From NCBI GenBank assembly GCA_002387565.1, contig DGJT01000051.1:1-20702 (forward strand): a stretch of DNA of 20,702 nt. The letters are read 5' to 3'. The notes under the pieces were generated by a model. The model ran no database searches. It saw only the letters and a list, made by a program, of their open reading frames with translations, and was not told the DNA's origin. Shown piece after piece: positions 15,422-20,702 of this stretch (the stretch's first letter is position 1; every line of letters begins with the position of its first letter). The position numbers and the translations under genes were made by a program. The DNA comes from Akkermansiaceae bacterium UBA4589. GTDB lineage: Bacteria; Verrucomicrobiota; Verrucomicrobiia; Verrucomicrobiales; Akkermansiaceae.

Positions 15422-16237
15422 TTAAGGTAAGCGTGGGAATTTAGAGAAATCAGGTTTGCGTTTTTCGACAAAGGCTTGCTTGCCTTCCTGCGCCTCTTCA
15501 CTCATGTAGTAGAGCAAAGTGGCGTTACCTGCAAGCTCTTGCAAGCCCATTTGTCCATCCAAGTCAGCATTAAAGGCTGATTTAAGACAGCGTAAAGAGA
15601 GAGGTGAATGTTGAAGGATTTCAGAGCACCACTGAACGGTTTCTTTTTCCAAGTCGGCGACAGGCACAACCGTGTTGACCAATCCCATGTCTAGAGCTTC
15701 TTGTGCTCCGTATTGACGGCAGAGGTACCAAATCTCACGGGCTTTTTTCTGCCCTACGATACTCGCTAGATAACTCGCACCAAAACCACCGTCAAATGAG
15801 CCTACTTTAGGCCCTGTTTGCCCAAAGCGTGCATTATCCGCACAGATGGTCAAATCACAGATAACATGCAGTACATGACCTCCTCCAATAGCATAACCAG
15901 CTACCATAGCCACAACAGGTTTAGGCATTTGTCTAATGCGGCGTTGGACTTCGAGGATATTGAGGCGAGGTACGCCATCTGAACCTACATAGCCAGCTTC
16001 ACCACGGACTTTTTGATCGCCTCCAGAGCAGAAGGCTTGCTCACCTTGACCAGTGAGGATAATCACGCCTACTTTTGGGTCTTCGTGAGCGTCATCAAGA
16101 GCCTTGAGCATTTCATGCACCGTTTGGGGACGAAATGCGTTGCGCACTTCTGGACGGTTAATTGTTATTTTGGCAATATCTAAAGTTTCGTGTACTTCGT
16201 AGAGTATGTCTTCGTAGTTGGCTTTGCTAATCCACAT
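15422..16237 (-). CDS. menB: 1,4-dihydroxy-2-naphthoyl-CoA synthase
   Basis: MenB closes the naphthoquinone ring in menaquinone synthesis. It is a crotonase-fold enzyme of 271 residues and very similar to E. coli MenB as I recall it. Landmarks are I-N-R-P-E-V-R-N-A-F-R-P, A-F-C-S-G-G-D-Q-K-V-R-G, G-Y-A-I-G-G-G-H-V-L-H, F-G-Q-T-G-P-K-V-G-S-F-D-G-G-F-G and P-D-F-S-K-F at the end. Gly in Q-T-G-P marks the bicarbonate-dependent type. No other men gene is in the window. It follows the small membrane-protein gene by 31 bp on the same strand. Its presence implies a menaquinone-based respiratory chain. Confidence 0.96.
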   Translation of the reverse strand: MWISKANYEDILYEVHETLDIAKITINRPEVRNAFRPQTVHEMLKALDDAHEDPKVGVIILTGQGEQAFCSGGDQKVRGEAGYVGSDGVPRLNILEVQRRIRQMPKPVVAMVAGYAIGGGHVLHVICDLTICADNARFGQTGPKVGSFDGGFGASYLASIVGQKKAREIWYLCRQYGAQEALDMGLVNTVVPVADLEKETVQWCSEILQHSPLSLRCLKSAFNADLDGQMGLQELAGNATLLYYMSEEAQEGKQAFVEKRKPDFSKFPRLP

Positions 16238-16268
16238 AATGCTTGAATGAAATAGGGGTTTTTAAAGG

Positions 16269-16580
16269 TTAATCTTTCTCGGGTTCTTCGGCTTCAACAT
16301 CTATAATTTGACCTTGAGCACCTGAATCCTTGAAGCTAGTTGGTTGATCATCAGCTGGAGGCTGATGTTGTTTGAATTGACCCGTGAATTGACTCATAAA
16401 ACTAAATTGTTTTTTGATGATTTTAAAACACTGCCACCAAATAAGAGCAGCAATACCCTCATCAATAAAAGGTAGAGGGTCAGGTCTCCAAGCTAAAAAT
16501 ATTAAATAAAAACTAGTGAGAATCAGCCCCACCCATGGCAGGCAACCGCTATTGCTTGAGGTTGGAGGAGCTTGATTCAC
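16269..16580 (-). CDS. Small membrane protein of unknown function
   Basis: A 103-residue protein starting at GTG, 12 bp after the stop of the SNF2 gene and therefore very likely translated from the same message. One or two hydrophobic segments (about 13-29 and 40-52) enclose W-R-P-D-P-L-P-F-I-D-E, a short proline/acid loop. The C-terminal half is hydrophilic and ends acidic. The loop recalls small DUF1232/DUF6116-like membrane proteins with D-x-I/L-P-F-x-D-E motifs, but I am not sure of the family. The tail also resembles acidic ends of envelope proteins. Context suggests only co-expression. Confidence 0.65.
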   Translation of the reverse strand: MNQAPPTSSNSGCLPWVGLILTSFYLIFLAWRPDPLPFIDEGIAALIWWQCFKIIKKQFSFMSQFTGQFKQHQPPADDQPTSFKDSGAQGQIIDVEAEEPEKD

Positions 16581-16592
16581 CTAATTAATATG

Positions 16593-19500
16593 TTACTTCT
16601 TAGCTGTTTTTTTCTTAGCAGGTTTTTCTTCTGGATCGTCTTCTGCTTTAATATCGATAGGAGACTCTAAAATTGCTTTTAAATCGTCCACACTTAGGCT
16701 CGAAGCAAAACTTTCGCCACCTAAGATATTCGTAACCAATGAGGTTTTTTGGTGCTGAAGCACACGGATTTTTTCCTCGACTGTATTACGTGTAATTAGA
16801 CGATAGGCAATAACCTTGCTCTTTTGTCCAATACGGTGAGTACGGTCAATAGCTTGGTTTTCTACAGCTGGGTTCCACCATGGATCAAAGAGTACCACAT
16901 AAGAAGCAGAGGTGAGGTTAAGACCGGCTCCACCTGCTTTGAGTGATAGCAGGAATACTGAAGGGTCCTTGGTAGTTTGGAAGCTTTCAATTTCTGCTTT
17001 CCTGTCCTTGGTTTTACCTGTGAGATAATGGAACGGACGGCTCTCGCTTTCAAGTCGGCTACGGATGATATTAAGCATCGCCACGAACTGAGAGAAGACA
17101 AGCACCTTGTGACCTTGCTCATAGAGCTGATCCAAGAGATAGAAGAGAGAGTTGATTTTACTACTTTCTTCATTCATGAACTTAGGATCAATGAGTCCAG
17201 GGTGACAACAAATCTGTCTAAGACGCATGAGGCCTTGGAGAATAGCAAAGCTGTTTTTCTTCACATCATCATCAGAATTAGATCCTAATAGTGATTGTTG
17301 GATACGCTTAAGCTCATTGTTATAAAGCTCAGCTTGTACTGGCTCCATATCTGCAAAGACTTCTTCTTCAGTACGCGGTGGCAAATCTTTGGCAACTTGG
17401 AGCTTAGTTCTACGTAATAAGAACGGACGTAGTCTAGAAGCTAGGCGGTTTTGAGCCATAGTGTCCTTGCGTTTGTCAAAGTGCTCACGGAAGTAAGCTT
17501 TTGAGCCAAGTACACCAGGCATAGCAAATGACATGAGTGACCACATATCGAGTAAGCGGTTCTCAATAGGAGTACCAGAAAGGACTAGGCGGTTGTCAGA
17601 CTTGATTTCACGAGAAGATTTAGCTGCTTTTGAATCAGGGTTTTTGATTTGCTGACCTTCATCCATCACGACTGTTAGCCAAGTGATGTCTTCTAACTCT
17701 TCATTACAGATACGTAATTGAGCGTAGTTGATAACTAAAATATCAATATCTTTTTTAATAGCTGCAGGATCAACATCACTACGATTACGTAGGACGCTTA
17801 CCTTGAGCTGAGGAGTGAATGTCTGTGCCTCTTGAGCCCAAACATCAAGTACTGACTTAGGACAAACGACCAAACAAGGTTGGTGAGGCTTTTTGGCTTT
17901 TTTCTCTTCTTCTTTGAGCCAGAGAATATAAGCCAAACTTTGTAAAGTTTTACCAAGCCCCATATCATCGGCAAGGATACCACCAAACTTGTTTTTAGCT
18001 AAGTAAACTAAGAACTGAAAACCTTGTAACTGATAAGGACGTAGGGTTGCTTTTAGGCCTTTTGGTGGTTGCTCTTGTACATCGACTTCAATTTCTTGAG
18101 CGTGAGTACAGATGCGGTTCCATGCTTGAGGATCAAAGATTTCTGAAGCACTAGAATCGACCAAGTGCAGGGCATGCATACGGTGAGTCTCACCCGTTAA
18201 ATCAAATGGATCTAGGCCTAAGCGAGTTACAGCCTGACGTTGAGAAGGGTTGAGTTTGATGTCAAGACGCATCCAAGTACCGTCTTCCATACGTACATAG
18301 CCACCACGAGCAGCTACGAGTGAGCGGATTTGAGCCTTACTTAAGTCGATACCTTCAACATCAATAACCACACGCAGGTCGAACCAATCAATTTCCTGAT
18401 TAACGACTTCAAAGCGTACAGAAGCTGAGACAGGGTCTTCCATAAGACTCTGGAGTTTACCATCGAGCTTCGTTTGAATCGATTTAGGAAGGTTGGTGTA
18501 CCATTCATGGAATTTCTCTGGGAAGTGTTTGCTAACACGCACTTTGAATTTGCCGATTTTTTGGTCATATGAAAGACCCATATCAGCTAAGTAATCTGGT
18601 AAATGGTATAAATCACGGCGGTCAAATCTCAAAAGTAGAGATTTTTCATTAGGGATTTTTTGTTCGATGACTTCCCAACCTTGCTTGGTGTACTTCTCAG
18701 TACGGCGTGCTTGTTTGTCGCTAGCCTCTACGTTGATAACAAGGTGCTCTGTTTCAGCTGAGTTGAGACCTTGAATAAGTTCAATATCAAAAGAAGGTAC
18801 TAAATCAATATCCACCACTTTATCTACGATAGATTCAGGCAGTGAGGCTCCAATTTTGCGTAAGAATTCAACCCCATCTAAACTATTAATGATAGAAGTA
18901 GGGATATAGTAGTTAGGCTGAATCTCTGTCTCTTCGACCCATTGTGGAGGACCTTGGAAAACGGTCTCATCTGATTGGTAGAGAACTTTACACCCTTGAA
19001 GTAGTCTTACTGAGTGAGCAATGATATTGCCCTCATCGGTACGCAACTCTAGGTTAAAGTATTCATTATTACCAGGGATGTCTAGGCATTTCCAATGGAG
19101 AGCTCTATCTGAAACTTTAAATGGTAGTTCATCGAGGTTGACCATGTAGCCTTTGAGTTTAGGCTGATGGAAAAGGCGATTCATAAAAGCGCAAGCTTCG
19201 TGCTTATCAAGGTCTAAATGTAAGACACCGTACTCTTTGCTGTGTGCAGAAAAATGATCAAAGAGTAGCTGACTAGGCATATCCATCAGGATAGCTGAAC
19301 GTAAATATTCTTTCTCTAGATTGTCAAAAATAGCTTGCTCGTTAATGGGCTCCCAAATTTCTGAATTTCCCCACTGAAGTTCTAAACGAGCTTCATTGAT
19401 GGTTGAAAGTAGACGAAGTTTGACAGTTCTTGGCACTTCGATAATCGCGTTTTCTTGAACTGTGTCAATACGGTCATACCAACGAGAGATTTCTTGCTCT

Positions 19501-20132
19501 TTTTCCCATTCCCTCATTTTGTCCTGTACTCCAGAGAGGTCAGTGATAACTTCTAAGAATTCAGGGTATTGAATTTTCTTTTTGAAAAAGGCATAAGCAA
19601 TATAATTCCAAAATTCAACAATATCAGCAGGAGGAATAGGCCAGATGCTAATAGGGTCATAACTATTAATTTCCCAACCTGAGTGTAATCTGACTAAGTC
19701 ATGGTCATGTAACTCGCCTTCGATAACATAACGGCGGTAGCGTTTCTCCAGTTTACTAATAAAATCAGCTTCTTTATCAGTGACTTCTCTATCTAATTTC
19801 TCTTCAATAACATCAATGAGAGGCTGGTCATCCATCTCATTAGGCGTTTCAGGCAAGTCACTACCACGCTCAAGGCGCTCTTTCATCGTAGCGTATAAAC
19901 ACGCACCTCTGACGTCTTCATCTTCGGCATTACAAGACCCAAACCAATGGTTACCTTGGAGTCTTAAAAGTGTCTTATAAAGGTTGCCTTCGTATTCAAC
20001 GCGACCTTGGATATAGAGGTGGTTACCGAAAATTTGCTGTACAGCTGCTTCTTGCTGTATTTCTTCGCCTTTGTGGCGGGCTTCTTCTGAAAAACTATTT
20101 AAAAAATTGAGTGTAGCTCTATCTGGATTCAT
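16593..20132 (-). CDS. Large SNF2-family helicase-like ATPase
   Basis: A 1179-residue protein with a C-terminal SNF2 motor (about 690-1150). It has Walker A D-D-M-G-L-G-K-T (722-729), the DExx box D-E-G-Q (824-827; D-E-A-Q or D-E-A-H is commoner), L-S-G-T-P-I-E-N-R, and motif VI Q-A-I-D-R-T-H-R-I-G-Q (1093-1103). It ends in a Lys-rich tail, A-K-K-K-T-A-K-K. The 680-residue N-terminal part is largely unassigned. Near residues 60-85 the pattern S-C-N-A...A-C-L-Y (Cys67, Cys78) looks like a SWIM zinc finger that has lost its second Cys and its His. Such proteins remodel nucleoprotein, but the target is unknown. It begins about 110 bp from a MITE. Confidence 0.92.
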   Translation of the reverse strand: MNPDRATLNFLNSFSEEARHKGEEIQQEAAVQQIFGNHLYIQGRVEYEGNLYKTLLRLQGNHWFGSCNAEDEDVRGACLYATMKERLERGSDLPETPNEMDDQPLIDVIEEKLDREVTDKEADFISKLEKRYRRYVIEGELHDHDLVRLHSGWEINSYDPISIWPIPPADIVEFWNYIAYAFFKKKIQYPEFLEVITDLSGVQDKMREWEKEQEISRWYDRIDTVQENAIIEVPRTVKLRLLSTINEARLELQWGNSEIWEPINEQAIFDNLEKEYLRSAILMDMPSQLLFDHFSAHSKEYGVLHLDLDKHEACAFMNRLFHQPKLKGYMVNLDELPFKVSDRALHWKCLDIPGNNEYFNLELRTDEGNIIAHSVRLLQGCKVLYQSDETVFQGPPQWVEETEIQPNYYIPTSIINSLDGVEFLRKIGASLPESIVDKVVDIDLVPSFDIELIQGLNSAETEHLVINVEASDKQARRTEKYTKQGWEVIEQKIPNEKSLLLRFDRRDLYHLPDYLADMGLSYDQKIGKFKVRVSKHFPEKFHEWYTNLPKSIQTKLDGKLQSLMEDPVSASVRFEVVNQEIDWFDLRVVIDVEGIDLSKAQIRSLVAARGGYVRMEDGTWMRLDIKLNPSQRQAVTRLGLDPFDLTGETHRMHALHLVDSSASEIFDPQAWNRICTHAQEIEVDVQEQPPKGLKATLRPYQLQGFQFLVYLAKNKFGGILADDMGLGKTLQSLAYILWLKEEEKKAKKPHQPCLVVCPKSVLDVWAQEAQTFTPQLKVSVLRNRSDVDPAAIKKDIDILVINYAQLRICNEELEDITWLTVVMDEGQQIKNPDSKAAKSSREIKSDNRLVLSGTPIENRLLDMWSLMSFAMPGVLGSKAYFREHFDKRKDTMAQNRLASRLRPFLLRRTKLQVAKDLPPRTEEEVFADMEPVQAELYNNELKRIQQSLLGSNSDDDVKKNSFAILQGLMRLRQICCHPGLIDPKFMNEESSKINSLFYLLDQLYEQGHKVLVFSQFVAMLNIIRSRLESESRPFHYLTGKTKDRKAEIESFQTTKDPSVFLLSLKAGGAGLNLTSASYVVLFDPWWNPAVENQAIDRTHRIGQKSKVIAYRLITRNTVEEKIRVLQHQKTSLVTNILGGESFASSLSVDDLKAILESPIDIKAEDDPEEKPAKKKTAKK

Positions 20133-20240
20133 TTGCTGATGTGTATAAAAAAGTGCAGCTCAGATATAGCACAGTTTACAGATTCACGCTATATAAAGTT
20201 ACAATTTATTTACATAGCTAAATTTTACTATTACCTTAAT

Positions 20241-20249
20241 AATAAATTT
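20241..20249. repeat. Target-site duplication, left copy
   Basis: AATAAATTT adjoins the left end of the MITE and is identical to 20386-20394, marking the insertion event. Confidence 0.88.
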
Positions 20250-20385
20250 CACCCTACACGACAAAAAATCAACGATAGGAAGTAGATGTAAGAGTTATAG
20301 GTGAAATTCAGTTAATCAAAAAATGATAAAAAATAAGAGAATCAAATACCTTATGGTATCATTATTTTTTTTGTCGTGTAGTGTG
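20250..20385. mobile_element. 136-bp MITE with 19-bp inverted ends
   Basis: The left end CACCCTACACGACAAAAAA (20250-20268) matches the complement of the right end (20367-20385) at 18 of 19 positions. A perfect 9-bp duplication flanks it. The interior is A+T-rich, has no open reading frame and holds a small hairpin ATACC-TTAT-GGTAT (20346-20359). The element is non-autonomous and must use a transposase encoded elsewhere. Nine-base duplications occur in several IS families (IS1, IS4 and IS903 among them), so I do not assign one. The sharp ends and perfect duplication suggest a recent insertion. Confidence 0.88.
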
Positions 20386-20394
20386 AATAAATTT
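20386..20394. repeat. Target-site duplication, right copy
   Basis: AATAAATTT immediately follows the right end of the MITE and repeats 20241-20249 exactly. Confidence 0.88.
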
Positions 20395-20411
20395 AGCTAA
20401 TATCAAATACA

Positions 20412-20440
20412 TTGACATAGTGAATTTACGCGACTAGTTA
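20412..20440 (+). promoter_or_regulatory. Possible promoter for the right-edge gene
   Basis: A perfect TTGACA (20412-20417) stands 17 bp from TAGTTA (20435-20440), which matches TATAAT at three of six. The box lies 26 bp beyond the MITE and 111 bp before the ATG, so the gene could keep its own promoter after the insertion. The poor -10 limits confidence. Confidence 0.35.
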
Positions 20441-20551
20441 TCGAAAGTAACAAATGTTGCATTAGCAAGTTGCACCCACCAAGTAATGAAAAATTAATAA
20501 TTAATAAAATATTCTTCTTAATTATTACGTTCTTATAAAAAAGATAATTCT

Positions 20552-20702
20552 ATGAATAAAAATCAAAACATATCAATTTCTATATTTATCTTGCTGCTTG
20601 TATGGTTAAATCCGACTTGTTTCGCCATTGAATTAGAGTCAGATTTATTTGCTGAATCTGACTCCTCATCAATAAAATTAGATGTCTTTCCTCAGTCGTC
20701 TC
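20552..20702 (+). CDS. Exported protein, N-terminal part only
   Basis: The reading frame opens at ATG 20552 and runs off the window after 50 residues. It begins with a short basic stretch, then a hydrophobic core (about 7-18) and P-T-C-F-A-I-E, a good signal peptidase I site after C-F-A near residue 24. The cysteine context lacks a lipobox. The mature part is rich in Ser, Asp and Glu. The function cannot be judged. It diverges from the SNF2 gene across the 419-bp gap that contains the MITE. Confidence 0.65.
   Translation, partial: MNKNQNISISIFILLLVWLNPTCFAIELESDLFAESDSSSIKLDVFPQSS

Larger units (their letters stand above)
20215..20399. repeat. Palindrome that the MITE split
   Basis: TAGCTAAATTT (20215-20225) is the exact complement of AAATTTAGCTA (20389-20399). 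If the MITE and one target copy are removed, the arms are about 18 bp apart, so a hairpin stood here before insertion. It may have been an operator or a terminator stem. The insertion has moved the arms far apart. Confidence 0.6.

Noticed and set aside
16977..17288. 103-codon plus-strand frame opposite the SNF2 gene
   Set aside because: It lies opposite conserved helicase motifs and has no independent protein signature.

Overview
The window reads as one chromosomal stretch of an A+T-rich, aerobic, Gram-negative-like bacterium. It carries menB (menaquinone), ctaA (heme A for a cytochrome oxidase), secG, an AsmA-like envelope protein, a eukaryotic-type Ser/Thr kinase fused to PEGA and sulfatase-modifying-factor (FGE) domains, and a very large SNF2 protein. 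None of the 18 start codons I examined has a convincing Shine-Dalgarno sequence, and six are preceded directly by ATT (ATT-ATG). This mix suggests the Verrucomicrobiota/Lentisphaerota side of the PVC group, with Bacteroidota-like traits. That placement is inference; no rRNA or marker gene here settles it.

Layout. Positions 1-22 are the right end of a mobile element, followed 18 bp later by an alpha/beta hydrolase gene. A nested 106-bp inverted repeat precedes secG, which ends in a good intrinsic terminator. From 1640 to 12683 ten plus-strand genes run with gaps of 5-63 bp, probably as one or a few transcripts: class III aminotransferase, hslO, PatB-like C-S lyase, kinase/PEGA/FGE protein, AsmA-like protein, ctaA, pyrF, hisF, a TPR-like membrane protein and a membrane-anchored NlpC/P60 peptidase. 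The set mixes biosynthesis, envelope and respiration and has no single theme.

Between the converging gene sets lies about 850 bp without a credible gene (12684-13535). It is full of palindromes: two diverged copies of one repeat in inverted orientation, a third partial copy, a separate structured segment that could be a small RNA, and a short CGCAAAG-type repeat.

The minus strand then carries, in transcription order, the SNF2 protein, a small membrane protein, menB, hisS and a ferritin gene that seems to have its own promoter. A perfect 136-bp MITE with a 9-bp target duplication sits between the SNF2 gene and a divergent, truncated gene for a secreted protein at the right edge. Its terminal repeat matches the element end at position 1, so the same family brackets the window.

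Most genes are ordinary housekeeping. The unusual material is the MITE family, the 12.7-13.5 kb repeat/RNA island, the kinase-PEGA-FGE protein, and the promoter and terminator arrangements. I see no CRISPR array, tRNA, rRNA, phage or defence system.
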